Shown here: piece after piece, positions 1-9,108 of the stretch
How the letters are laid out: every line of letters begins with the position of its first letter
Position numbering within the stretch: the stretch's first letter is position 1
DNA from: Achromobacter seleniivolatilans
GTDB taxonomy: Bacteria; Pseudomonadota; Gammaproteobacteria; Burkholderiales; Burkholderiaceae_B
Reading direction: 5' to 3'
Assembly: GCF_030864005.1 (NCBI RefSeq)
Contig: NZ_CP132976.1
Coordinates: 4,898,001 to 4,962,000, forward strand
Length of the DNA: 64,000 bases
Made by a program: the position numbers and the translations under genes
The notes under the pieces: model-generated
Seen by the model: only the letters and a program-made list of their open reading frames with translations
Told to the model about the DNA's origin: nothing
Databases searched by the model: none

Positions 1-863
1 AGGAACGATCTGTTGTCGCGTGCGGCTTGCAGCAGGTTGGCGATGATCTCCACGCCCGACATACCGCTGATGTCGTGCGAGACGGGCGTGGGGTAGGCGT
101 CGCCAAGACCCGTGGCCCAGGCGCCGACCAGCACATACTTGCCGCGCAGCTCCTCAGCCGGCAGATCACCGCGCAGCACCGACAGGTACGAGACTGTCCG
201 CATATGCGCCGTTCGCCCGGCGTAAGGGATGAGTATGGTGGCGTCAGGGCCTGCGCGCTGCAGCAGCCGTTGTGCCTGTTCCGCCTGTCCGCCGACCTCC
301 AGCATGGAAATCGCCATATGGTTCCAGCGATCTCCCCGGAATTGCGTAGACAGCACGGCCTCGCGCACGACGCCATCCGAGTCGATGCGTGCGTTGATGA
401 AGCCTTCCGATGCAGCGGCTTGCGCCAGCGCGGGGATAGGCACCTCGATAGCGGTAGGGCGGTGTAGCCGGTCCAGCACAACCGGCAGGACGGTATGTCC
501 ATTGCGACGGATGCTGTTGGCCAATATCAGGTCGTCATTGGGATTGACCGTGTCGTTTTCCGCGAATATCAGATCCAATCCCACCGCGCGGGCGCCTTGC
601 AAACGGTCCAGCAATGCTGCATGGACGGCTCGGCGCCAAGGCCAGCGGCCCAGCGTATCGATACTGGCGTCGTCGATCGCGACGATCAGAATATCGGGAT
701 CTGCCTCGCGTCCGGACATCATCGCGGCGCGGTCGTAGAGGATCTGGTCAACGCGGCCCAATCCGTTGAGCGAGCCCAGTACGGCAGCCAACACTGCCAA
801 CACCACTGTCAACCACAGCCCTGAGTGCGAGGTCCGGTCGAGAGGGTCGGCTGTGTCGGCCAT
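1..863 (-). CDS. CHASE2 domain sensor protein, C-terminus beyond window
   Basis: Partial gene; about 287 N-terminal residues are present and the 3' end lies beyond the left edge. I translated it by hand from the ATG whose complement is at 861-863. A short cytoplasmic N-terminus is followed by one hydrophobic segment (about residues 15-35). An extracytoplasmic CHASE2-like domain comes next, with the typical DPDILIVAIDDASI start, an LGRWPWRR stretch and a closing KYVLVGAWATGLGD strand. CHASE2 domains sit in front of adenylate cyclase, histidine kinase or Ser/Thr kinase modules, so the output domain cannot be known here. The start lies 10 bp after the stop of the LysM-FecR gene, and both follow a response regulator gene on the same strand, so the three are probably one operon. 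A role as membrane sensor of this set is inference. Confidence 0.75.
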   Translation of the reverse strand, partial: MADTADPLDRTSHSGLWLTVVLAVLAAVLGSLNGLGRVDQILYDRAAMMSGREADPDILIVAIDDASIDTLGRWPWRRAVHAALLDRLQGARAVGLDLIFAENDTVNPNDDLILANSIRRNGHTVLPVVLDRLHRPTAIEVPIPALAQAAASEGFINARIDSDGVVREAVLSTQFRGDRWNHMAISMLEVGGQAEQAQRLLQRAGPDATILIPYAGRTAHMRTVSYLSVLRGDLPAEELRGKYVLVGAWATGLGDAYPTPVSHDISGMSGVEIIANLLQAARDNRSF

Positions 864-873
864 TGGGCGGGCT

Positions 874-1983
874 CTAGTATTCAGTCAACGTGATGAGACC
901 GCCTGTGCCGCTGCCTACGCCCACGCCGAAAGACGTCATCAGTTGATTCGCGCCTTCGAACGAGGCGACCGCATCCCGGCCACGCAGGCCTAGTTCGTCC
1001 ACGGCGCGCACCGACACATAGTAGGTGCCGGGACCGGGCGCGGTGAATCGGATGTCATTGCTGGGAAAGCTGGTTGACGACACGGGCAGGGCGCCTTCGG
1101 CATCACGTGAGACACGCACCAGGTACTGTTCGGCGCCGGGCACGGGGGCGAAAGTGCTGGTCCATGCGCCGCCGCCTGAACGGACGGGCTGACTCAGTTC
1201 AGGCGCCGTCAGCAGCGCGCGCACGCCAGACACACTACCGTCCGCGCGGACCGCTGCGCCGTAACCCGTAGCCACAGCAACCGGCTTGGCGGGCGCCGTG
1301 CCGGGCGCGTGAGCTTGCAGGCGTACGCTGCCTTCCAGCACTTCACTTTGCACGCCACCAGACCCGCTTTGCACACGGAAGCGCGTGCCGCGTACGCCCG
1401 TCACCGCAACCGGCGTGCGCACTTCAAATCGGCCCACCCCTTGTCCGGTGGGAGCAACGGTGGATTCGACACTGCCCCGTTGGACATGGATAACGGAGTC
1501 CGTCAGCTCGGCGCCTTCAAATTGACGCAGACGCGTGAGTTCAACCGAGCCATCGGCCGGTAGCGTGAGCTTGGAGCCATCAGCCAGTTCCAGCGTGACA
1601 AAGCCGTTGGGCGCGGTGACGACGGTGCTGCCCTCGGCCAAGGTGGCGCCAGGTTGCAGCGGCTTGCCGTTCATATTGGCCTGTCCGCTTACGTGCACCA
1701 CGCGCGCGGGAGCGGCGCGTTCGGGAATCATCGCAAGAGGAATACGCAGCTCAAGCCCGATTGGCAGCGCTTCCGGACTGATCACCTTGTTCAAGGTTTG
1801 CAGTTGCGCCCAGTTGGCTTGATTTCGCGTGTACAGGGTCGCCAGATTGATCAGCGTGTCGCCTTGACGAATGCGATAGATGAAATCGTCGCCCAGGGCG
1901 CCGGCAGGTTGGCTGTTCGCGGGGGCGGAAAGCGTCAGGCAGGCAAAGAGGGCAAGCGAAGAAAGCGCGCGGCAGCGGCTCAT
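874..1983 (-). CDS. LysM-FecR domain exported protein
   Basis: Protein of 369 residues. The chosen ATG (MSRCRALSSLALFACL) has a CCGGAG ribosome site and a clear Sec signal peptide ending near ANSQPAG; longer in-frame starts would run into the upstream regulator gene. After the signal come a LysM domain (YRIRQGDTLINLATLYTR, about residues 38-85), a FecR-type beta domain (VTAPNGFVTLELADGSKLTL through TPVAVTGVRGTRFRV), and a C-terminal fibronectin-III-like region ending in GTYYVSVRAVDELGLRGRD. LysM suggests binding to peptidoglycan; FecR domains in this context are periplasmic and usually not linked to iron. It is sandwiched between a response regulator and a CHASE2 sensor, so it is probably the periplasmic partner of the sensor. 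The ligand is unknown. Confidence 0.8.
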   Translation of the reverse strand: MSRCRALSSLALFACLTLSAPANSQPAGALGDDFIYRIRQGDTLINLATLYTRNQANWAQLQTLNKVISPEALPIGLELRIPLAMIPERAAPARVVHVSGQANMNGKPLQPGATLAEGSTVVTAPNGFVTLELADGSKLTLPADGSVELTRLRQFEGAELTDSVIHVQRGSVESTVAPTGQGVGRFEVRTPVAVTGVRGTRFRVQSGSGGVQSEVLEGSVRLQAHAPGTAPAKPVAVATGYGAAVRADGSVSGVRALLTAPELSQPVRSGGGAWTSTFAPVPGAEQYLVRVSRDAEGALPVSSTSFPSNDIRFTAPGPGTYYVSVRAVDELGLRGRDAVASFEGANQLMTSFGVGVGSGTGGLITLTEY

Positions 1984-2018
1984 GAAAATCGGTTCTCCGG
2001 AGGTTCGCGCGAAAGCGT

Positions 2019-2735
2019 CTATGAGGGGCTGGCCTGGTTGTCGTCGGACGTGCTGACCAGCTCCAGCCGGTAGCCCAGGGCGTAGGACGAGGTCAGCCGC
2101 ACACCGTGCTCGGGACGCAATTGGAGCTTTTGCCGGATGTTCGACAAGTGAGTGTCCAACGTTCGCGAGGTGGCGGGAATTTCCCGGTTCCATACGCATT
2201 CGGCTAGTACGTCGCGCGACATCAGCCGGCCCAGATTGCGGAAAAAAAGCAGCGCCAATTCGAATTCCTTGGGCGCCAAAGTCACGGTGGCGCCATCAAG
2301 CGAGATGGCGCGCGCTGCGGGCTCGATGTGGTAATGCGCCACATCGAACGAATCGTTGGCGGGCTCGGCGATCTGGCTGCGCCGCAGCAATGCGGCGACG
2401 CGGGCCAATAGTTCGAGTGGACGCAGTGGCTTGACGATGTAGTCGTCGGCCCCCGCCCGCAGCCCTTCTACCAGATCATCTTCACTGGACCGGTTGGTCA
2501 GGAAAATGACGGGAACGCGAGGGCCGATGTTGGCGCGCAACCAGCGCACCACATCGTCGCCGTCGATATCAGGTAAATGCCAGTCCAGCAGCACCAGATC
2601 GAAACTCTCGGTGCGCAGCGCAGCCAGCAGATCCCGGCTTTGGTGATAACTGGTGCAGGTATATCCGGCAGCGGTCAGAACTTGCTGGATACGGCGGGCT
2701 TGATCTAAGTCGTCTTCCAGCGACGCGATTTTCAT
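2019..2735 (-). CDS. OmpR/PhoB-family response regulator
   Basis: Protein of 238 residues with a complete receiver domain: acidic pair E7/D8, phosphoacceptor D51 in LVLLDWHLPDIDG, T80 and K102 in DYIVKPLRP. A winged-helix DNA-binding domain follows (LAPKEFELALLFFRNLGRLM through SYALGYRLEL). It is the first gene of the leftward set with the LysM-FecR and CHASE2 genes. Its stop lies 35 bp before the start of the LysM-FecR gene, so it probably controls or is controlled by that module. No histidine kinase is visible in the window unless the truncated CHASE2 gene carries one. Family assignment is firm; the regulated genes are unknown. Confidence 0.9.
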   Translation of the reverse strand: MKIASLEDDLDQARRIQQVLTAAGYTCTSYHQSRDLLAALRTESFDLVLLDWHLPDIDGDDVVRWLRANIGPRVPVIFLTNRSSEDDLVEGLRAGADDYIVKPLRPLELLARVAALLRRSQIAEPANDSFDVAHYHIEPAARAISLDGATVTLAPKEFELALLFFRNLGRLMSRDVLAECVWNREIPATSRTLDTHLSNIRQKLQLRPEHGVRLTSSYALGYRLELVSTSDDNQASPS

Positions 2736-3001
2736 CAGACGTATTCTCGCGAAGGTTTGCTACGCAAGCGCGCCCAGTCGGCGCCCTACTGCAAGAGGGG
2801 TGGGGGAAATTGTGTAAACGAATGATAACTCGGGCAGCGCCAGCGCTGGCTACGTCTGGGCAAGAACTGTCAAACATTGCAAAGTTAACGAATCTTGACT
2901 GGAGTTGTTGCGCAACAAGCCGCCACACTGTCTCAACTGTTCCAATAGTCAGCAACTAGCTGGCAACACGGTTCGGTTTCGGGTTGGGGGTGGAAAGAGC
3001 T
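2736..3001. promoter_or_regulatory. Divergent intergenic region between the two regulator genes
   Basis: A 266-bp spacer separates the leftward response regulator from the rightward degenerate one, so both promoters must lie here. It is noticeably more AT-rich than its flanks around 2800-2960. I could not assign convincing -35/-10 pairs or a repeated operator by eye. Confidence 0.4.
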
Positions 3002-3700
3002 ATGAATCAATTGCGCATACTTATGATGTCGCCGGACGAACCCGCACGCAACACTGCGGTGTCCACGCTGCTGCAGGCTGGGATTTCCGCCCGCGGTTGC
3101 ACGACGTCTCTCGAATTGTTTGGACTGCTCAATAGCGGTGTATACGACGCTGTTGTCCTGGATGTTGGGACGTTGGGCGAAATCGGCTATGCCCTCGTGG
3201 CGCGGCTACATGGGTCGTCGCCGATGGGAATCGTGGTTACAGGCCTCGGCATGTCCGTGGACAGCCGCCTGCGTTGCCTGCAAAGCGGGGCGGACGCATG
3301 CCTGACTGATCCCCATGATCCGCGCGAACTGGCTTGTATTCTGCTGGCTCTGGCTCGCCGCCTGCCCGCCGGACTGGATTCGCCGGGTGACGCGGGCCTT
3401 AATGCGCAATGGGAATTGCGTGACCAGGGCTGGACGCTGGTTGCTCCCTCTGGCGCGGCGATCTCCCTGTCCGCCAATGAGCGTCTGATTGTCCGCTCCT
3501 TGCTGGAAGTGGCGGGCAGGGCAGTGGGCCGGTCCGAGCTGGGCGATGAGCTTCGGGTTGAAGGCGGCGGAGTGCGCTCCAGCGGGTCCCGCAGCATCGA
3601 CGTGATTGTCAGCCGGCTGCGCCGCAAGGCCGAATTGGCTGGCGTGATGTTGCCCATCCGCACGGTTTACGGCAGCGGCTATCTATTCGCTGACCAGTAG
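3002..3700 (+). CDS. Atypical (degenerate receiver) OmpR-type regulator
   Basis: Protein of 232 residues from the ATG at 3002, preceded by GGAAAGAG; an in-frame start 18 bp upstream is less well placed. The N-terminal half is receiver-like and keeps D54 (DAVVLDVG). The metal-binding acidic pair is replaced by S10/P11 (MMSPDEP), and the invariant Lys becomes Asp (LTDPHDPREL, D103). The C-terminal winged helix looks intact (SLSANERLIVRSLLEVAGRA through VYGSGYLFADQ). Receivers lacking these residues are usually not phosphorylated in the normal way and act as constitutive or ligand- or partner-controlled regulators; that is family knowledge applied by inference. The gene is divergent from a canonical regulator and lies upstream of the str operon, apparently as a single-gene unit. 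Confidence 0.85.
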   Translation: MNQLRILMMSPDEPARNTAVSTLLQAGISARGCTTSLELFGLLNSGVYDAVVLDVGTLGEIGYALVARLHGSSPMGIVVTGLGMSVDSRLRCLQSGADACLTDPHDPRELACILLALARRLPAGLDSPGDAGLNAQWELRDQGWTLVAPSGAAISLSANERLIVRSLLEVAGRAVGRSELGDELRVEGGGVRSSGSRSIDVIVSRLRRKAELAGVMLPIRTVYGSGYLFADQ

Positions 3701-3889
3701 GCTCGCGGGCGAGTACACTTGCCCCTACGCGCTCGCGAGGGCTCATGAATTACCTGGGCGGTCCGGCTGGTTTCAGTCTGGCAGGCGGTATGGATACGCA
3801 CCGGTACATGACCCCAATTTTCGCGACTCGCGCCTAACTGGCGGTCTTTTTGCCGGCAACGCGCCGCGACGCAGCACTTACAAAAAATT

Positions 3890-3919
3890 TTGACAGTGCA
3901 CCTTTATCTCAGTTATGCT
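3890..3919 (+). promoter_or_regulatory. Promoter of the str operon (rpsL)
   Basis: TTGACA at 3890-3895 and TATGCT at 3914-3919 are 18 bp apart, with an A/T-rich stretch just upstream (ACAAAAAATTT), as in strong sigma-70 ribosomal promoters. The predicted start near 3926 gives a leader of about 290 nt before rpsL. The remaining spacer (3701-4214) holds no other gene that I can support; an open frame runs through the leader into rpsL but is not protein-like. Confidence 0.65.
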
Positions 3920-4214
3920 AAAGGGCTTACTGCTTTATTTCGCGCGCAAATTCTGTACGCCGAAGGATAACCAGTCTAGGTCTACACAAACAAAGGTGCG
4001 TCACGAGCCTTTTGTTTGTGCGGCCATCAGTCCGACTGTTGTCTTGCCGCATTCAGCTTTGTGCGTTTGTCATAGTTTGTTGGCAAGCCCGCTCTTTTAC
4101 GTATACGAACGTTTGAGGCGGTTTTGCGCGAACTGCCTTCTCCGAAAATTCACTGCTTCCGGAGACGAGTACGCAAGTACTTACCAGTGGTACGTAAAAG
4201 GGATTTCAAAGGTC

Positions 4215-4592
4215 ATGCCTACCATTAGCCAACTCGTGCGCAAGCCGCGCGAAGTCAGCATCATCAAAAGCAAGAGCCCCGCGCTCGAAAACTGCCCGCA
4301 ACGCCGCGGCGTGTGCACTCGCGTGTACACCACCACCCCCAAGAAGCCGAACTCTGCTCTGCGCAAGGTTGCCAAAGTGCGTCTGACCAACGGTTACGAA
4401 GTCATTTCGTACATCGGCGGTGAAGGCCACAACCTGCAAGAGCACTCGGTCGTTCTGGTGCGTGGCGGTCGTGTGAAGGACTTGCCCGGTGTGCGTTATC
4501 ACATCGTGCGCGGTTCCCTTGACCTGCAAGGCGTCAAGGACCGTAAGCAGTCCCGCTCGAAGTACGGCGCCAAGCGCCCGAAAAAGGCTTAA
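4215..4592 (+). CDS. rpsL: 30S ribosomal protein S12
   Basis: 125 residues from the ATG at 4215 ([13 protein letters not shown]), the usual start; frame upstream of it is leader sequence. S12 sits at the decoding centre of the small subunit. The conserved loops [15 protein letters not shown] and [14 protein letters not shown] are intact, with Lys at the position where streptomycin-resistance changes occur (TTPKKPNSA), so this is the wild-type, streptomycin-sensitive form at that site. It is the first gene of the rpsL-rpsG-fusA-tuf operon. Confidence 0.98.
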   Translation: MPTISQLVRKPREVSIIKSKSPALENCPQRRGVCTRVYTTTPKKPNSALRKVAKVRLTNGYEVISYIGGEGHNLQEHSVVLVRGGRVKDLPGVRYHIVRGSLDLQGVKDRKQSRSKYGAKRPKKA

Positions 4593-4758
4593 TAACAAGT
4601 CAGCAGTACCCCCGCGTGGCGGAAGTCCGTCACTAGGGCAGTGCGACCGCGCCCTCCGGTTTTTGGGATGGAGCGCGGTACGTAAGGGGTCGTCCCAATG
4701 GACGGCCATGGCCGTGTAATGAAACACGGTTCAACTGAAAAGACACAAGGAAGCAACA
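4593..4758 (+). other. rpsL-rpsG spacer with hairpin
   Basis: The 166-bp spacer contains an imperfect hairpin around 4645-4680 (ACCGCGC-CCTCC pairing with GGAGCGCGGT across a T-rich loop). It has no terminal T-run, so it looks like an mRNA processing or regulatory element rather than a terminator. In E. coli the S12-S7 spacer is the target of S7 autoregulation; a similar role here is inference. Confidence 0.4.
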
Positions 4759-5229
4759 ATGCCCCGTCGTCGCGAAGTACCCAAGCGCGAGATTCTGCCC
4801 GATCCTAAGTTCGGCAGCGTCGAGCTCGCCAAGTTCATGAACGTCGTCATGCTGGACGGTAAGAAGGCCGTCGCCGAGCGCATCGTTTACGGTGCCCTCG
4901 AGCAAGTGCAAACCAAGACCGGCAAAGAGCCGATCGAAGTTTTCAGCCTGGCGATCAACAACATCAAGCCGATCGTCGAAGTCAAGAGCCGCCGCGTTGG
5001 CGGTGCCAACTACCAAGTGCCGGTTGAAGTGCGCCCTGTGCGCCGCCTGGCCCTGGCTATGCGTTGGCTCCGTGAAGCCGCTAAGAAGCGTGGCGAAAAG
5101 TCGATGGATCTGCGTCTTGCTGGCGAACTGATCGACGCCTCCGAAGGTCGTGGCGCCGCCATGAAGAAGCGCGAAGACACGCACAAGATGGCAGAGGCCA
5201 ACAAGGCCTTCAGCCATTTCCGCTGGTAA
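4759..5229 (+). CDS. rpsG: 30S ribosomal protein S7
   Basis: 156 residues, the standard length ([20 protein letters not shown]). Primary 16S rRNA-binding protein that nucleates assembly of the head of the small subunit. AAGGA precedes the ATG. The body [20 protein letters not shown] and the C-terminal helix ending FSHFRW are typical. It lies between rpsL and fusA and is probably cotranscribed with both. Confidence 0.98.
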   Translation: MPRRREVPKREILPDPKFGSVELAKFMNVVMLDGKKAVAERIVYGALEQVQTKTGKEPIEVFSLAINNIKPIVEVKSRRVGGANYQVPVEVRPVRRLALAMRWLREAAKKRGEKSMDLRLAGELIDASEGRGAAMKKREDTHKMAEANKAFSHFRW

Positions 5230-5247
5230 TTTAAGGACTAATCCACC

Positions 5248-7350
5248 ATGGCCCGCAAAACCCCGATCGAGCGCTATCGCAACATTGGCATCTCTGCGCA
5301 CATCGATGCAGGGAAAACCACCACGACCGAACGTATCCTGTTCTACACCGGCGTCAATCACAAGATTGGCGAAGTGCATGATGGCGCAGCCACCATGGAC
5401 TGGATGGAACAAGAGCAAGAGCGTGGCATCACCATTACGTCGGCTGCAACGACGGCGTTTTGGCGTGGCATGGCGAAGAACTATCCCGAACACCGCATCA
5501 ACATCATCGACACCCCGGGTCACGTGGACTTCACCATTGAGGTGGAACGTTCCATGCGCGTCCTGGACGGTGCTTGCATGGTCTATTGCGCGGTGGGCGG
5601 TGTTCAGCCTCAGTCCGAAACCGTGTGGCGCCAAGCCAACAAGTACGGCGTGCCGCGTTTGGCCTTCGTCAACAAGATGGACCGCACCGGCGCCAACTTC
5701 TTCAAGGTCTATGACCAGCTGAAGAATCGCCTGCGCGCCAATCCCGTGCCGATCGTGATTCCGATCGGCGCCGAAGACACGTTCCAAGGCGTGGTCGACC
5801 TGGTCAAGATGAAGGCGATCATTTGGGACGAAGCCAGCCAAGGTATCAAGTTCGACTACCACGAAGTTCCCGCTGAGCTGGAAGGCCTGGCGAACGAATG
5901 GCGTGAAAAGCTGGTCGAAGCCGCTGCTGAGTCGTCGGAAGAACTGATGAACAAGTACCTGGAAACGGGTTCCTTGGACGAAGACGAAATCAATCTGGCC
6001 ATCCGTCAACGCACCATCGCTGGCGAAATCCAGCCGATGCTGTGCGGCACCGCCTTCAAGAACAAGGGCGTGCAGCGCATGTTGGACGCGGTCATCGACT
6101 ACCTGCCCTCGCCCGTGGATATTCCCGCGGTTGATGGCCAGGACGACGATGGCAATCCCGTCACGCGTGAAGCCAACGACGACGAGAAGTTCTCGGCTCT
6201 GGCATTCAAGCTGATGAGCGATCCGTTCGTGGGTCAATTGACCTTCGTGCGCGTTTACTCGGGCGTTCTGAAGTCGGGCGATACGGTCTACAACCCCATC
6301 AAGGGCAAGAAAGAACGTATTGGCCGCATTCTGCAGATGCACGCGAACAACCGCGAAGAAATCAAGGAAGTGTTGGCAGGCGACATCGCCGCCGTGGTGG
6401 GTCTGAAAGACGTGACCACCGGCGAAACGCTTTGCGACATCGACTCCCACATCCTGCTCGAACGCATGATTTTCCCTGAGCCCGTGATTTCGCAGGCCGT
6501 GGAACCGAAGTCGAAGGCTGACCAAGAAAAGATGGGTCTGGCGCTGTCGCGTCTGGCTCAGGAAGATCCGTCGTTCCGCGTGCGCAGCGACGAAGAATCC
6601 GGCCAAACCATCATTTCCGGTATGGGCGAGCTTCACTTGGAAATTCTGGTCGACCGCATGAAGCGTGAGTTCGGCGTTGAAGCCAACGTCGGCAAGCCGC
6701 AAGTGGCCTACCGTGAAACCATTCGCAAGGTCTGCGAAGAAGTTGAAGGCAAGTTCGTCAAGCAGTCGGGCGGTCGCGGCCAGTACGGTCACGTGGTCCT
6801 GAAGGTCGAGCCCCTGCCTCCCGGCGGTGGTTTCGAATTCGTGGACGCCATCAAGGGCGGTGTGGTTCCTCGCGAATACATCCCCGCAGTGGACAAGGGC
6901 ATCCAGGAAACGCTGCCTTCGGGCGTGTTGGCTGGCTACCCGATCGTCGACGTCAAGGTCACGCTGTTCTTCGGTTCGTACCACGATGTGGACTCGAACG
7001 AAAACGCGTTCAAGATGGCCGGCTCCATGGCATTCAAGGAAGGTCTGCGCAAGGCCAGCCCCGTGCTGCTGGAACCGATGATGGCCGTCGAAGTCGAAAC
7101 GCCTGAAGACTACGCTGGCACCGTGATGGGCGATCTGTCCTCGCGTCGCGGCATGGTTCAAGGTATGGACGACATGGTTGGCGGCGGCAAGACCATCAAG
7201 GCTGAAGTGCCCCTGGCTGAGATGTTCGGTTACGCCACGAGCCTGCGTTCGTTGACGCAAGGTCGTGCCACGTACACGATGGAATTCAAGCATTACTCCG
7301 AGGCCCCCAAGAACGTCGCTGACGAAGTCATCGCCGCTCGGGCCAAGTAA
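5248..7350 (+). CDS. fusA: Elongation factor G
   Basis: 700 residues, full length. GTPase that drives ribosomal translocation and, with RRF, ribosome recycling. The G1 motif [11 protein letters not shown] is near residue 17, the switch region carries [12 protein letters not shown]3 DTPGH is near 90 and G4 NKMD near 142. Domains II-V follow to the end ([16 protein letters not shown] is the domain IV entry). It starts 18 bp after rpsG with AAGGA in front. An antisense open frame across the gene is only a codon-bias shadow. Confidence 0.98.
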   Translation: MARKTPIERYRNIGISAHIDAGKTTTTERILFYTGVNHKIGEVHDGAATMDWMEQEQERGITITSAATTAFWRGMAKNYPEHRINIIDTPGHVDFTIEVERSMRVLDGACMVYCAVGGVQPQSETVWRQANKYGVPRLAFVNKMDRTGANFFKVYDQLKNRLRANPVPIVIPIGAEDTFQGVVDLVKMKAIIWDEASQGIKFDYHEVPAELEGLANEWREKLVEAAAESSEELMNKYLETGSLDEDEINLAIRQRTIAGEIQPMLCGTAFKNKGVQRMLDAVIDYLPSPVDIPAVDGQDDDGNPVTREANDDEKFSALAFKLMSDPFVGQLTFVRVYSGVLKSGDTVYNPIKGKKERIGRILQMHANNREEIKEVLAGDIAAVVGLKDVTTGETLCDIDSHILLERMIFPEPVISQAVEPKSKADQEKMGLALSRLAQEDPSFRVRSDEESGQTIISGMGELHLEILVDRMKREFGVEANVGKPQVAYRETIRKVCEEVEGKFVKQSGGRGQYGHVVLKVEPLPPGGGFEFVDAIKGGVVPREYIPAVDKGIQETLPSGVLAGYPIVDVKVTLFFGSYHDVDSNENAFKMAGSMAFKEGLRKASPVLLEPMMAVEVETPEDYAGTVMGDLSSRRGMVQGMDDMVGGGKTIKAEVPLAEMFGYATSLRSLTQGRATYTMEFKHYSEAPKNVADEVIAARAK

Positions 7351-7361
7351 ATAACCCTTGT

Positions 7362-7389
7362 CAGGTCCGTCCAGTCGGACGGCCCTGGC
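7362..7389 (+). other. fusA-tuf intergenic hairpin
   Basis: CAGGTCCGTCC pairs with GGACGGCCCTG around an AGTC loop in the 77-bp gap between fusA and tuf. No T-run follows, so complete termination is unlikely. It may stabilise or process the mRNA and help set the very high tuf expression. Confidence 0.4.
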
Positions 7390-7427
7390 AGAAATCAAGT
7401 TTCCTTGAAAGTTAAAGGATAGAGATC

Positions 7428-8618
7428 ATGGCAAAAGGCAAGTTTGAACGTACCAAGCCGCACGTGAACGTGGGTACGATTGGTCACGTTGACCACGGCA
7501 AAACGACGTTGACGGCAGCTATCACGACCGTTCTGTCGAACAAGTTCGGTGGCGAAGCCAAGGGCTACGACCAGATCGATGCGACTCCTGAAGAAAAGGC
7601 TCGCGGCATCACGATCAACACCGCTCACGTCGAGTACGAAACGGCAGCGCGTCACTACGCGCACGTTGACTGCCCGGGCCACGCTGACTATGTGAAGAAC
7701 ATGATCACGGGCGCGGCGCAAATGGACGGCGCGATTCTGGTGGTTTCGGCCGCTGACGGCCCGATGCCGCAAACGCGTGAACACATCCTGCTGTCGCGCC
7801 AAGTTGGCGTGCCGTACATCATCGTCTTCCTGAACAAGGCTGACATGGTTGACGACGCCGAGCTGCTCGAGCTGGTGGAAATGGAAGTTCGCGAGCTTCT
7901 GTCGAAGTACGACTTCCCGGGCGACGATACCCCGATCATCAAGGGTTCGGCCAAGCTGGCGCTGGAAGGCGACAAGGGCGAACTGGGCGAACAGGCCATC
8001 ATGAACCTGGCTGACGCTCTGGACTCGTACATCCCGACGCCTGAGCGTGCCGTTGACGGCGCGTTCCTGATGCCGGTTGAAGACGTGTTCTCGATCTCGG
8101 GTCGCGGCACGGTGGTTACCGGCCGTATCGAGCGCGGCATCGTCAAGGTTGGCGAAGAAATCGAAATCGTCGGTCTGGTTCCGACGGTCAAGACGACTTG
8201 CACGGGCGTTGAAATGTTCCGTAAGCTGCTCGACCAAGGTCAAGCTGGCGACAACGTGGGCATTCTGCTGCGCGGCACCAAGCGTGAAGACGTCCAGCGC
8301 GGCCAAGTTCTGGCCAAGCCGGGCTCGATCACCCCGCACACGGACTTCACGTCCGAGGTGTACATCCTGTCCAAGGAAGAAGGCGGCCGTCACACTCCGT
8401 TCTTCCAAGGCTATCGTCCCCAGTTCTACTTCCGCACGACGGACGTGACTGGCACGATCGAGCTGCCGGCCGACAAGGAAATGGTTCTGCCGGGCGACAA
8501 CGTCGGTATGACGGTCAAGCTGTTGGCTCCGATCGCCATGGAAGAAGGTCTGCGTTTCGCCATTCGTGAAGGCGGTCGTACCGTCGGCGCCGGCGTCGTC
8601 GCCAAGATCCTGAAGTAA
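7428..8618 (+). CDS. tuf: Elongation factor Tu
   Basis: 396 residues, the standard length. Carries aminoacyl-tRNA to the ribosomal A site as the GTP complex. G1 GHVDHGKTT is at residues 19-27, [14 protein letters not shown] is in switch [22 protein letters not shown] is the switch II region, and NKADMVDD follows near 136. Beta-barrel domains 2 and 3 are complete to [14 protein letters not shown] precedes the ATG. Betaproteobacteria usually keep a second tuf copy elsewhere; only one is in this window. Confidence 0.98.
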   Translation: MAKGKFERTKPHVNVGTIGHVDHGKTTLTAAITTVLSNKFGGEAKGYDQIDATPEEKARGITINTAHVEYETAARHYAHVDCPGHADYVKNMITGAAQMDGAILVVSAADGPMPQTREHILLSRQVGVPYIIVFLNKADMVDDAELLELVEMEVRELLSKYDFPGDDTPIIKGSAKLALEGDKGELGEQAIMNLADALDSYIPTPERAVDGAFLMPVEDVFSISGRGTVVTGRIERGIVKVGEEIEIVGLVPTVKTTCTGVEMFRKLLDQGQAGDNVGILLRGTKREDVQRGQVLAKPGSITPHTDFTSEVYILSKEEGGRHTPFFQGYRPQFYFRTTDVTGTIELPADKEMVLPGDNVGMTVKLLAPIAMEEGLRFAIREGGRTVGAGVVAKILK

Positions 8619-8647
8619 TTCGGATCAGTTAAGCAGCACCCAACCAG

Positions 8648-8669
8648 CGAGGGCGCAATGCCGCCCTCG
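8648..8669 (+). other. Hairpin between tuf and rpsJ
   Basis: CGAGGGCG (8648-8655) pairs with CGCCCTCG (8662-8669) across a 6-nt loop. The sequence after it is pyrimidine-rich (TCTCTCGTTCTTT) but lacks a clean T-run. It could be a weak attenuator that lowers expression of rpsJ relative to tuf. Confidence 0.45.
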
Positions 8670-8692
8670 TCTCTCGTTCTTTAGGAAACGCC

Positions 8693-9004
8693 ATGAAAAA
8701 CCAAAAGATTCGCATCCGCTTGAAGGCTTTTGATTACAAGCTGATCGATCAATCGGCCGCTGAAATCGTTGACACCGCCAAGCGCACGGGCGCAGTCGTC
8801 CGCGGCCCGGTGCCGCTGCCCACGCGTATCCGTCGTTACGACGTTCTGCGTTCGCCGCACGTCAACAAGACGTCGCGCGACCAGTTCGAAATCCGTACCC
8901 ATCAGCGTTTGATGGACATCGTTGATCCCACCGACAAGACCGTTGACGCTCTGATGCGTCTGGACCTGCCGGCCGGCGTCGACGTCGAAATCGCGCTGCA
9001 GTAA
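8693..9004 (+). CDS. rpsJ: 30S ribosomal protein S10
   Basis: 103 residues, the family length ([20 protein letters not shown]). S10 is part of the head of the small subunit and, as NusE, a partner of NusB in antitermination. The [29 protein letters not shown] core is intact. AGGAAACGCC precedes the ATG. Normally it heads the S10 operon with rplC next; here a terminator and an opposite-strand gene follow, so it ends a transcript with tuf. Confidence 0.98.
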   Translation: MKNQKIRIRLKAFDYKLIDQSAAEIVDTAKRTGAVVRGPVPLPTRIRRYDVLRSPHVNKTSRDQFEIRTHQRLMDIVDPTDKTVDALMRLDLPAGVDVEIALQ

Positions 9005-9043
9005 GGCGTACCGGGCCTGCTACCTTCGCCGGTAGGCTCGTAA

Positions 9044-9085
9044 AAAATGGCCGTATTCCCAAGGGAGTGCGGCCATTTTGTTTTT
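9044..9085. terminator. Bidirectional terminator between rpsJ and nadX
   Basis: AAAATGGCCG (9044-9053) pairs with CGGCCATTTT (9070-9079), with a small inner TCCC/GGGA helix. T-rich tracts lie on both sides (GTTTTTG to the right, TTTTTTA on the complementary strand). It suits the convergent rpsJ and aspartate dehydrogenase genes. Confidence 0.8.
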
Positions 9086-9108
9086 GTGGCGGCAATGTGC
9101 GGCGTTGG

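Noticed and set aside
3915..4214. N-terminal extension of rpsL by about 100 residues
   Set aside because: The extension begins inside the -10 element of the promoter and has no similarity to S12; it is leader RNA.
4633..7398. Long open frame (over 900 codons) opposite fusA
   Set aside because: Antisense shadow caused by strong codon bias in fusA; the His- and Phe-rich product resembles no protein and spans several real genes.
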